Of a stretch of DNA of 5,361 bases, positions 1 to 5,361 are shown in pieces (the first letter of the stretch is position 1; each line of letters begins with the position of its first letter). Position numbers and translations under genes: made by a program. The DNA is from Acidobacteriaceae bacterium (GTDB taxonomy: Bacteria > Acidobacteriota > Terriglobia > Terriglobales > Acidobacteriaceae), in NCBI GenBank assembly GCA_027307295.1, contig DAHUXF010000222.1, forward strand, positions 1 through 5,361. Reading direction: 5' to 3'. Under the pieces are notes generated by a model. It saw only the letters and a program-made list of their open reading frames with translations, did not search any database and was not told the DNA's origin.

Positions 1-756
1 AGCGCCAGCAGGGTTCGGTTGAACTGCCTGCATGAAACGCTCGCGGTCTCCTACTGGAATCAGGCCTACCAGCAAACGGCGGCGGCGCAGATCATCTTCT
101 GTATAAGCAGCGGGCGATAATGCATGCCGTTCTTCACCGTCCAGCAGCGCGTCTGGGTTACTCACCGGCTGCCATTGTTTGTTGACCAGCGCAAATTCGT
201 CGCAATCACGTGGATCAGGCGCAATCTTGTCAGCGGTGGAATGCGGTTGCAGCAGACGCACCACGAAGCTGGCCTTCTCCTGCGCCCCGGCATCAATTCT
301 TCTGTCGGGCAAGCCAAGCGTGCGGCACACCAGGCAGGTGGCTATCATGTAGTAACGCTGATGGACAGGTTGATAGAGCTTTATAATCTTGCGGCCATCT
401 GTGCTTGGAGCGCCACCTGAAGCTCCAATGACCCGGCTGCCTCTTGCCTGTAAGCGCTGCACAGCCCGATTGCGCGCCCGCAGCAGCGTAAGCGCCATGC
501 CAGTTTTCTGTGGCGCGGGCGCCGGCTCATTGGGTGGAGAGTTCCAGGTTTCAGGCGCAACCACATATTCGGTGAGCCGCTGCGGCTCCGCGTTCAGAAT
601 GCTGTGGAACTCATCCATGAACGTGTCGCTGGCAAAACGCAAAATGGTCGGCGTGCGGAACTTAACGCGGTTGTCCGCGACCGTGGGATCTCCCGTCAGC
701 CGCCATAACGGCGCTGCGGTGGTCCACTCGACATGTCCTTCCGTCAACTGTTTCAC
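1..756 (-). CDS. Conserved-looking eCIS-operon protein of unknown function (C-terminus cut off)
   Basis: The frame is open from a GTG at 756-754 to the window edge, giving 252 residues with no stop, so the C-terminus is missing. The GTG overlaps the TGA of the spike gene by four bases (GTGA), and AGGGA lies 7 bases upstream. The first in-frame ATG is about codon 47, inside what looks like conserved sequence, so GTG is preferred. I do not recognise a named domain. Visible features are an N-terminal segment (WRLTGDP at 18-24), a Pro-rich linker at about 72-84, a basic helix at about 87-105, and a compact core with KLYQPVHQRYY at 126-136. A CLVC pair (C141, C144) and GLPDRR (148-153) follow, then an acidic/basic stretch and GLIPVGDRERF (231-241). 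The protein looks soluble, with no signal peptide or membrane span. Translational coupling to the spike gene implies a role in the particle or its assembly. It resembles neither gp25, PAAR nor baseplate J, which often follow here. The sequence style (LYQPVH, LVCR, GLIPVG) recalls hypothetical proteins of other eCIS loci, but that is memory, not a search. Confidence 0.85.
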   Translation of the reverse strand, partial: MKQLTEGHVEWTTAAPLWRLTGDPTVADNRVKFRTPTILRFASDTFMDEFHSILNAEPQRLTEYVVAPETWNSPPNEPAPAPQKTGMALTLLRARNRAVQRLQARGSRVIGASGGAPSTDGRKIIKLYQPVHQRYYMIATCLVCRTLGLPDRRIDAGAQEKASFVVRLLQPHSTADKIAPDPRDCDEFALVNKQWQPVSNPDALLDGEERHALSPAAYTEDDLRRRRLLVGLIPVGDRERFMQAVQPNPAGA

Positions 757-1478
757 CAGATGTTCCCTGCTCCCGGCGTGTATGACGCGCTGATGATGCT
801 GCTGCAAATAACCGTCTGTGCCTGCACCGTGCCGCTGAACGTTGCCATGGGCGCGTTCACCGTTACCATGCTGGCGGTAATTTCAGCCTGGCTGGCTGTG
901 ACCGTGACCTTGGCCGCCGCATTCACCGTAATGCCGCTTGCCTCCAGCTTGATCGAGTTTCCGTTGCTGTCAGCGATTTCGATTGAACCCGGCCCATCCT
1001 GTAAAGTGATCTTTTGCCCTCCTGGCGTTTCAGCAATAAATTTTTCCTGGCCGTTCTGGTCATCCAGGGTTATCTTTACGCCGTTGCGGGAGCGCAGGAC
1101 TTTTTTATTGTTCTGCCCGCCGCCATCCATGGACTCAGGGGGTGAGTCATTTCCATTCCACAAGCCGCCAAGCACATACGGGCGGCGTGGATCGCCGGCC
1201 TCAAATGCCACCAGCACTTCATCATTCACATCCGGGATGAACCAGCTCCCCCGGTTATTGCCGCCCATCATAGTGGCAAGGCGCGCCCACATTTCATAAC
1301 GGTCTGAACCTGTATCGGGTGACCAGGGCAACGTGACCTTGACGCGGCCACTTCCATCGGGATCTTTAATATCGCTGACCAGCGCGGGATAGATTCCAAA
1401 CCACCGGCCTCCGGGCGCAGCATAAGCGCCCGTCTGCAACAGCAGGTCTACCGGCGAATGGTCAGATGTGCTATGCAT
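753..1478 (-). CDS. Spike protein, phage baseplate assembly protein V / gp5-VgrG C-half-like
   Basis: This 241-residue protein should form the trimeric needle at the tip of the contractile tube, docking on the gpD hub and piercing the target envelope. Residues about 27-110 fit the gpV/VgrG OB fold: GIYPALVSDIKDPDGSGRV (28-46), a PW at 51-52, FIPDVNDEVLVAFEAGDPRRP (80-100, key residues P82, D86, E87, G95, D96, P97) and GGLWNG (104-109). From about 128 on, short strands broken by Gly/Asn/Asp turns alternate (NGVKITLDD, GGQKITLQD, NGNSIKLEA, ITVNA, VTVTA, AEITA, VTVNA), as expected for a triple-stranded beta-helix. The C-terminus is TPGAGNIW. There is no histidine after residue 7, so the HxH iron site known at the P2 gpV tip is absent. 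A separate PAAR-type tip protein may cap it, but none is in the window. The ATG at 1478 follows AGAAGGA with 6 bases spacing. No lysozyme domain lies between the OB fold and the helix, unlike T4 gp5. Confidence 0.93.
   Translation of the reverse strand: MHSTSDHSPVDLLLQTGAYAAPGGRWFGIYPALVSDIKDPDGSGRVKVTLPWSPDTGSDRYEMWARLATMMGGNNRGSWFIPDVNDEVLVAFEAGDPRRPYVLGGLWNGNDSPPESMDGGGQNNKKVLRSRNGVKITLDDQNGQEKFIAETPGGQKITLQDGPGSIEIADSNGNSIKLEASGITVNAAAKVTVTASQAEITASMVTVNAPMATFSGTVQAQTVICSSIISASYTPGAGNIW
764..768 (-). promoter_or_regulatory. Ribosome binding site deciding a GTG start
   Basis: The minus strand reads AGGGA here, 7 bases before the GTG at 756-754. It lies inside the last codons of the spike gene. 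It supports the GTG as the start of the downstream gene and, with the GTGA stop/start overlap, suggests translational coupling. Confidence 0.6.
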
Positions 1479-1484
1479 TATTGT

Positions 1485-1491
1485 TCCTTCT
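1485..1491 (-). promoter_or_regulatory. Ribosome binding site of the spike gene
   Basis: The minus strand reads AGAAGGA, 6 bases before the ATG at 1478-1476, in the 15-base gap after the hub gene stop. It shows that the spike is translated from its own start and not only as an extension of the hub protein. Confidence 0.7.
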
Positions 1492-1493
1492 CA

Positions 1494-2573
1494 TCATTGC
1501 GCTCGCCCTATGCCGGGACGTTCACCGGTAAACTCCGTGCGAAAACCATCCGCGCCATCAAACACATGCTTCACATGCGTGAGGTAATACTTTCCATTAA
1601 AGAGCGGCCCCAGCCCCTGCAGATCAACATATGTGCCCACTCGCAGCTTGGCGTTGGCCTGGGCCACGCCGCGCGCGGTGACAAAACGCCGCGCCGTCAT
1701 CCTTAATACGCTCTCGGCCTCGGCCTGCGCTTCATTGCTGTTCAATGGGACTGTATGGACCAGGGATTCTTTACGCTCGCCAAAAGCAGACTTCAAAATA
1801 TTCAGTCCGCTGGTGTCGCCATTCAGTTCATTGCTGATCGCCTGGGCAGTGGCTTCATGCTTCAACGTTGATTTGGAAGCAACATCCCAGCCATTCACGC
1901 TGACTGCGGTACGTTGGCCAGCCAGATCGGCGATGACCGATACCTCGCGCAGTTCGCTGCCATAGCTCAATGAGACGGTGCCGTTATTGCGGCCCGACCG
2001 TTGTTTGGCATAGAGCGTGCGATCATCCATCCAGATTTCAGCGTCAATGCTGCGGGCGCGGTCACGCATAAAAGCCAGGTCGCTCTGGTTGACCTGGGCC
2101 AGCACCTTGTAAGTCGGTCCGGAAATATTGATGTTCGCCTGCAAGCCGTGGTCCTGCGCAATGCGGTTCATCACGTTGGAATCGCTGGCATCGGCAAAGG
2201 TGCGCGTGCGGCGCGTCATGCGCAAATCCTGGAAGCGGTCTTCCAGCAGGATGGCGATCTCCGGCGGGCTGCCTTCTTTAAACTCAGCCTCAATTGCCGA
2301 GATGCGGCCATCAAACATCTTGTCCGCTTCCAGCTTGATCTGAACAGACTTCCCGAAATCCAGCTTGGTGCGGTCAAAATATAGGAAGTCAATGGAATTG
2401 GCTTTCGGCCCCCAATTGCCGAAACGCGCATCACAGTGGTACATACCATGTACGCTCTCGGCGATCGTCAGCGCGAGCAACCCCTGCTTCAGAGACGTCT
2501 CCTCCTGTCCACTCAGAACCACGGATGGACGTGCCGCCCGGACTGCAGAGGTTGCTGTTGCGCCTGATGCCAT
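1494..2573 (-). CDS. Hub protein, late control gene D / gp27-VgrG N-half-like
   Basis: This 359-residue protein belongs to the phage late-control gpD family (gp27-like). A trimer of such proteins adapts the six-fold tube to the three-fold spike. Supporting features in order are: a beta-rich N-terminus with YHCDARFGNWG (45-55), an FDGRISAIEAEF core (87-98), the typical LLEDRFQDLRMTRRTRTF stretch (109-126), and QVNQSDLAFMRDRA (160-173) followed by EIWMDDRTLYA (179-189). That last pair matches the family pattern of an N-x-SDL-x-F helix followed by a W-containing strand. SVNGWD (225-230) begins the second barrel. The C-terminus carries the family-typical HVKHVFDGADGFRTEF (333-348). The length is normal for a stand-alone gpD. 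The ATG at 2573 has GGAGG at 2586-2590, with 12 bases spacing, which is long, inside the end of the small gene four bases upstream. The next gene encodes gpV, so hub and spike are separate polypeptides, unlike fused VgrG. The frame ends in TGA directly followed by a second in-frame TGA. Confidence 0.93.
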   Translation of the reverse strand: MASGATATSAVRAARPSVVLSGQEETSLKQGLLALTIAESVHGMYHCDARFGNWGPKANSIDFLYFDRTKLDFGKSVQIKLEADKMFDGRISAIEAEFKEGSPPEIAILLEDRFQDLRMTRRTRTFADASDSNVMNRIAQDHGLQANINISGPTYKVLAQVNQSDLAFMRDRARSIDAEIWMDDRTLYAKQRSGRNNGTVSLSYGSELREVSVIADLAGQRTAVSVNGWDVASKSTLKHEATAQAISNELNGDTSGLNILKSAFGERKESLVHTVPLNSNEAQAEAESVLRMTARRFVTARGVAQANAKLRVGTYVDLQGLGPLFNGKYYLTHVKHVFDGADGFRTEFTGERPGIGRAQ

Positions 2574-2577
2574 AAAG

Positions 2578-2742
2578 TTAGTAGGCCTCCAGGCGAGACT
2601 CGCGCTGATGACTCTGGTGTAAAGTTTTTTCTATCTGCTTCATCTTGTCCTTTATGCCGCCGTCACTTGCTTTACTTTGCGCTCCAGATGCCTGCGCGGC
2701 TTGGTGCGGCGCTACTTCCATGTCATTAATTACAACTGCCAT
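2578..2742 (-). CDS. Small 54-residue eCIS-associated protein, DUF5908-like
   Basis: Reading the minus strand from the ATG at 2742-2740 gives 54 residues and a TAA at 2580-2578. It begins MAVVINDMEVAP, a short hydrophobic beta-like segment. A Gln/Ala/Ser-rich linker (about 14-28) follows, then a charged helix-forming segment (KDKMKQIEKTL at 31-41) and RESRLEAY (47-54) at the end. A strong Shine-Dalgarno (AAGAGGAGA) sits just upstream, and the hub gene starts four bases after the stop, so it is well placed as a real gene. Tiny proteins with an N-terminal VVINDMEV-type strand lie between the CIS_tube and gpD genes in many eCIS loci and are called DUF5908 or left unnamed. The match here is by position and general look. 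The role is unknown. A small baseplate component or a chaperone for hub assembly would fit but is inference. Confidence 0.8.
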   Translation of the reverse strand: MAVVINDMEVAPHQAAQASGAQSKASDGGIKDKMKQIEKTLHQSHQRESRLEAY

Positions 2743-2793
2743 CGTTTCTCCTCTTACGTTTGCCGATCTATCAGCTTGTCGTTATCCGTCTGT
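2743..2793 (-). other. 51-base intergenic spacer, the longest gap in the operon
   Basis: It lies between the TGA of the CIS_tube gene and the ATG of the small gene. Apart from the Shine-Dalgarno at its end I see no convincing -35/-10 pair, no stable hairpin with a T-run and no repeat, so nothing shows that transcription stops or restarts here. Confidence 0.6.
2747..2755 (-). promoter_or_regulatory. Strong ribosome binding site of the small gene
   Basis: The minus strand reads AAGAGGAGA, ending 4 bases before the ATG at 2742. It is the most consensus-like Shine-Dalgarno in the window and is the main argument that the 54-residue frame is translated. Confidence 0.75.
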
Positions 2794-3651
2794 TCAACCT
2801 ATCTGGGCGCTGGCGCTTACATCCACGCCCACGCCAACGCTCACACCGGCATTCACTCCAATACCGCCGCTTACGCTCAGACTCGGCGGATTCAGATCAA
2901 TCAACTGCCCCGGATCAAGCAGCCGTGGATTCTCAATCCCATTGGCCGACGCAATTGCCTGCCAGCCGCCATTCGCGCCCGATCCGCCACCACTGCCACC
3001 TGGCTGATTCGCAGCCATATTCTGCAAATTGGAGCCGGAGGGCGCTTCTGTCATAGGCGCGGTTCCCGGCGCTGATCCACCGCGCCGCGTGGCTGCCGGC
3101 GGATCTTTGACTCCTGTAGCAAAACTGAATTCCGTTATCTCCTGGCGGGTAATGCCGATCGTCACATTCGCCCGCAACGGACGGCCCTCTGCGGAAAACA
3201 TTTCCAGCGTTTCATCCATGGATTCCATCACGCCGTCAAAGACAAATGTGCCCCAGATGAAGCGTATGGCTGGAGGAATGTACTTAACGGATCTGCCGCT
3301 GCCCTCTTTGTTGGCCCGAATAAAGTAGGCCACGCGCTGGGTAAGCTTGCGCACATCATTCACATCCGGCAATCCGGTGGGCAGTTCTGCCGTAACGTCA
3401 AAGTACAACGTCACAGCAAGCTTGGTGGATCCCGCTCCAGAAAACTGGATAGCCTGCGGCCCATTCTGATCGCCGCCCTCTTGCGCCTTGAGCTGGTTAG
3501 AAAAGGTGACCTTTAACGAATCCGGATTGAACTGTATCTTGGTTGATTTATCCGGATTGATCTCATTGAGAAAATTAGCATCCAGCTGGCGGAGTTCGGC
3601 TTTCGCCAGCCCTCCAATCTGTTGCGGAGCGTTGATCGGCGGTGTTGCCAT
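2794..3651 (-). CDS. CIS_tube-family LysM-type baseplate/tube-cap protein with Gly/Val-rich tail
   Basis: This 285-residue protein resembles the Afp7/gp53-like group that joins tube and baseplate in contractile injection systems. Residues about 36-175 fit the CIS_tube domain: TKIQFNPDSLKVTFSNQL (37-54, with the hallmark FNP then the V-x-F/Y-SNQ strand), TKLAVTLYFDV (76-86), then YIPPAIRFIWGTFVFDGVM (124-142) and a strand ending in TRQEITEF (168-175). A low-complexity Gly/Ser/Pro/Ala linker follows (about 181-228). Next comes WQAIASANGIENPRLLDPGQ (230-249) plus LIDL, which matches the second half of a LysM motif (helix, N-G-I-x-NPR, L-x-PGQ-x-I/L). The last 30 residues are an alternating Gly/Val/Ser/Ala stretch unlike the rest. 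The ATG at 3651 shares one base with the tube gene TAA (TAATG), with AAGGGGG 6 bases upstream, so the two should be translationally coupled. Confidence 0.9.
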   Translation of the reverse strand: MATPPINAPQQIGGLAKAELRQLDANFLNEINPDKSTKIQFNPDSLKVTFSNQLKAQEGGDQNGPQAIQFSGAGSTKLAVTLYFDVTAELPTGLPDVNDVRKLTQRVAYFIRANKEGSGRSVKYIPPAIRFIWGTFVFDGVMESMDETLEMFSAEGRPLRANVTIGITRQEITEFSFATGVKDPPAATRRGGSAPGTAPMTEAPSGSNLQNMAANQPGGSGGGSGANGGWQAIASANGIENPRLLDPGQLIDLNPPSLSVSGGIGVNAGVSVGVGVDVSASAQIG

Positions 3652-4139
3652 TACGCACCCCCTTGCGGACGCTTCAACGTCATGGATTCATAGCTGAGCT
3701 GCATCTCTTCCACGGCAACCATGCCATCTTTGGCGTTCAGCGCCGGAGCCTTCAGTTTGGTGAGCAGGCACTTTTTCAGGATGAAGCGCACCTGCTCTGT
3801 CTTTTTGTCTGAACCCAGCAGCACCACATCCACATCGCCGCGCAGGTCTTTGCGCAATTGCTGAGGCGTGGCATGTTGCTGCGCGTCAAACCAATCCCAC
3901 AGATCAAAGTTATTGGTCATGCCGCGCTTGAGCGTAAGCTGGCCGTAATTTACCGCGCCTATCAGCCTGATCTGCTGCGCATTGTTTCCGCCTTCGCGAA
4001 TAGTTTTTACGTCCATGGTCATTTCGAGACCATCGCATTCAGAAAAGGCGGCGTTGCACAAGGTAGGTCCCAGGAAGGGGACGTTAATCTCCACCGAAAA
4101 GTTAAACGCTGTAAACGGATAAGGCGGAAAAGCGGCCAT
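3651..4139 (-). CDS. Tail (inner) tube protein, T4 gp19-like
   Basis: This 162-residue protein has the length and motif order of phage T4 gp19-like tube subunits, whose hexameric rings stack into the inner tube driven out by sheath contraction. It starts with an aromatic/proline segment (PPYPFTAFNFSVEI, 5-18). It then has FSECDGLEM (32-40), TIREGGNN (46-53), YGQLTLKRGMT (65-75) and DLWDWF (79-84), the classic signature stretch of this family. Near the C-terminus is VAVEEMQLSYESM (141-153), the final strand typical of the fold. Cysteines at 28 and 35 flank the first loop and another is at 124. The gene starts at the ATG at 4139, three bases after the sheath stop, with GGAGGG at 4150-4155 (10 bases spacing) inside the last sheath codons. 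Only one tube paralogue is in the window, whereas Afp-type loci often carry two or three, so others may lie outside. Confidence 0.94.
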   Translation of the reverse strand: MAAFPPYPFTAFNFSVEINVPFLGPTLCNAAFSECDGLEMTMDVKTIREGGNNAQQIRLIGAVNYGQLTLKRGMTNNFDLWDWFDAQQHATPQQLRKDLRGDVDVVLLGSDKKTEQVRFILKKCLLTKLKAPALNAKDGMVAVEEMQLSYESMTLKRPQGGA

Positions 4140-4142
4140 GGC

Positions 4143-5361
4143 TTATCTACCCTCCGTCACAAATGTGCGGTCCGCCTGCTGCAACAGCCGCACCGTGAGA
4201 AAATGCAGCGGCAAGGAAGGCGCAACGCGCAGCTCCACGTAAAACCTTCCCTGGTCTGCCGTGATGGCTGTGTTCAATCCGCCATCGGTCACAACCTGAA
4301 ACTGCTGGCTCTGCGTATTGCCGGCAAATGCGCCGCGATGAGCCAGGTCAGTAAGAAGATTTTCAAAGCCGCGTTGCACGCCTCTGCGAAATACATCGCT
4401 TAACGGCTCAAAAACATATTGATTGCCCACCAGTAATGCCGTTTTCCGCAGGAATGAGAGCAGACGCCGGACGTTGATGGGAAGCAGATCGTCATCATCA
4501 CTGAGCGTGGCGGCGGAAAGCCACATGAAACCGGCAGGCTCCTGACGGACCAGATTGATCTGCGAGTCCTGCAGAAACTGGCGATGGTCGCGCGAGATTG
4601 CAGGCGAAAGCGCCACTACTCCACTCAGCTTTTCATTGGCCGGCGAAATCCACGGCCCACGACTGGTTGAGCGCTTTGCCATGATGCCTGCAGCCGCGCC
4701 TTCAGGAGGCGTGGTGCGCAGATTGCTCAGATCGTTTTCCTCGCGGCCAATCAGCCAGGGGTGGTAAATCCCGCCAAAGCTCAAAGCCAGCGGCTCATTA
4801 CCCATCACTGCTTTCAATTGCGTTGCATGCGCAGCTGTTTCGCGTTCACGATAATGCTCCGGCACGCTCATCACGGCGAAGAGATCTCCGCGCGCGGCGC
4901 TCATGCGCAGCAACGCGCTGTGAACATCAAATAATGTTTGATCGTTGTAATGCGCAGCGGCTTCCTGCCGAAATCCAGTAGCTGCATCGATTCGGATGGC
5001 CACGCCATTTGAATAATCACTGGAGACTGAACCGATCTGGCGGCGAATGCGATAGTAATAGTCTCCCGGAGGCTGGCCATAAATCGTGACATTGCCGGTA
5101 GTGGTCTGCTGTTTTACCGCCGCGGTGGCAAAGTTCGGGTCTACTGCTTCTTCCAGAAAATCCACCGCGCCCGCCAAGGGAGTCCAGATCAACTGATACC
5201 TTCCGCCACCCAGATTATTCAGGGTAAGTCCCGGAGCGGCGATGATCTGCAGATCACAGGCCTGAAACTGGCCTGCGGGAGGTTCGCTGACGCGAGGAAC
5301 ATCCTGCTTCTGATTGCAGTCGGCAAAGTGCCACCACTCCGGATGCTGCAATGGAGAGGAT
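4143..5361 (-). CDS. Contractile tail sheath protein with FN3-like insertion (N-terminus cut off)
   Basis: The frame ends with TAA at 4145-4143 and stays open through the right edge, giving 405 visible residues. The N-terminal part is missing. The TTG at 5351 is in frame but lies in continuous coding sequence and has no special claim to be a start. Residue numbers below count from that TTG codon. Residues about 1-36 carry PEWWHFADC and PPAGQFQACDL. Residues about 37-122 look like a fibronectin type III-type beta-sandwich (YQLIWTPLAGAVDFLEEAVD, then GDYYYRIRR and YSNGV). From about 134 the sheath core resumes: HSALLRMSAARGDLFAVMSVP (144-164), then LALSFGGIYHPWL (188-200). GPWISPANEKLSG (232-244) follows, then INLVR (265-269) and the C-terminal domain with INVRRLLSFLRK (292-303) and FEPLSDVFRRGVQRGFENLL (314-333). 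WISPAN, INVRR and the FEP motif are hallmarks of sheath proteins. The product polymerises around the tube and contracts to drive it into a target. Confidence 0.93.
   Translation of the reverse strand, partial: SSPLQHPEWWHFADCNQKQDVPRVSEPPAGQFQACDLQIIAAPGLTLNNLGGGRYQLIWTPLAGAVDFLEEAVDPNFATAAVKQQTTTGNVTIYGQPPGDYYYRIRRQIGSVSSDYSNGVAIRIDAATGFRQEAAAHYNDQTLFDVHSALLRMSAARGDLFAVMSVPEHYRERETAAHATQLKAVMGNEPLALSFGGIYHPWLIGREENDLSNLRTTPPEGAAAGIMAKRSTSRGPWISPANEKLSGVVALSPAISRDHRQFLQDSQINLVRQEPAGFMWLSAATLSDDDDLLPINVRRLLSFLRKTALLVGNQYVFEPLSDVFRRGVQRGFENLLTDLAHRGAFAGNTQSQQFQVVTDGGLNTAITADQGRFYVELRVAPSLPLHFLTVRLLQQADRTFVTEGR

Noticed and set aside
381..566. 61-codon minus-strand frame
   Set aside because: It is in another frame inside the 1-756 gene. 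Its Arg/Leu-rich composition is typical of a shifted reading of GC-rich coding DNA.
124..793. Plus-strand frames of 98 and 134 codons
   Set aside because: They overlap the 252-codon minus-strand frame, which has an RBS, coupling to the spike gene and coherent protein-like sequence. The plus-strand frames are shadows.
733..1299. 188-codon plus-strand frame
   Set aside because: It lies fully antisense to the spike gene (OB fold plus beta-helix). Its translation has no recognisable domain and no good RBS, so it is a shadow of the minus-strand codon pattern.
1967..2449. Minus-strand frames of 64 and 77 codons
   Set aside because: They are out-of-frame readings inside the gpD gene, whose own frame has strong family motifs throughout.
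2810..2880. Apparent DNA repeat (runs of ACGCC/ACGCT-like units)
   Set aside because: The units are irregular and are explained by the Gly/Val/Ser/Ala codons of the CIS_tube protein tail. They are not a CRISPR, iteron or site-specific repeat.
1494..4139. Type VI secretion (VgrG/Hcp) interpretation
   Set aside because: The tube is gp19-like rather than Hcp-like, the hub and spike are separate gpD and gpV proteins, the sheath is one phage-type protein rather than TssB/TssC, and a CIS_tube/LysM gene is present.
3858..4403. 181-codon plus-strand frame
   Set aside because: It crosses antisense over the tube and sheath genes, both of which have clear family motifs. The translation is rich in Arg/His/Cys without pattern.
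5349..5351. TTG at 5351 as the sheath start
   Set aside because: The frame continues open to the window edge, no Shine-Dalgarno can be judged there, and sheath proteins have more sequence N-terminal to this region, so the gene is treated as truncated by the window.

Overview
The window is a compact, single-strand (minus) block of structural genes from a contractile, phage-tail-like particle. It is most likely an extracellular contractile injection system (eCIS, the Afp/PVC/MAC type) rather than a prophage tail or a T6SS. Read in the direction of transcription, from high to low coordinates, the order is: tail sheath (N-terminus beyond the right edge), tail/inner tube, CIS_tube-family LysM-type baseplate or cap protein, a 54-residue small protein, gpD/gp27-like hub protein, gpV/gp5-like spike protein, and a conserved-looking protein of unknown function whose C-terminus lies beyond the left edge. 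No T6SS marker (TssB/C, TssJLM, ClpV) or phage capsid/packaging gene is seen. The sheath, tube, CIS_tube, small ORF, gpD, gpV order is characteristic of eCIS loci.

Layout: sheath 4143-5361 (partial), tube 3651-4139, CIS_tube/LysM 2794-3651, a 51-bp spacer, small ORF 2578-2742, gpD 1494-2573, gpV 753-1478, unknown 1-756 (partial). Genes overlap by 1 or 4 bases or sit 3-15 bases apart, apart from the 51-bp spacer. Every internal start has a purine-rich Shine-Dalgarno at a usable distance, so this is read as the middle of one operon. No promoter, terminator, RNA gene, mobile element or CRISPR array was seen, and no stretch over 300 bases lacks a gene. The first gene and the last gene are both cut by the window edges.

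How the parts should work together: the tube protein stacks into the inner tube, and the sheath polymerises around it and contracts. gpD (hub) and gpV (OB fold plus beta-helix needle) together form the spike at the tip, equivalent to a VgrG split in two. The CIS_tube/LysM protein probably joins tube to baseplate. The small protein and the 252+ residue protein have no role assignable from sequence alone.

The host is a bacterium with moderately high GC coding DNA and good Shine-Dalgarno sites. An Acidobacteriota-like or other soil/environmental lineage is plausible from the look of the proteins, but this is only an impression. The most notable points are the long unlabelled reading frame at 1-756 with a GTG start, a fibronectin-III-like insertion in the sheath, a Gly/Val/Ser tail after a half-LysM in the CIS_tube protein, and two tandem in-frame TGA codons separating hub from spike.
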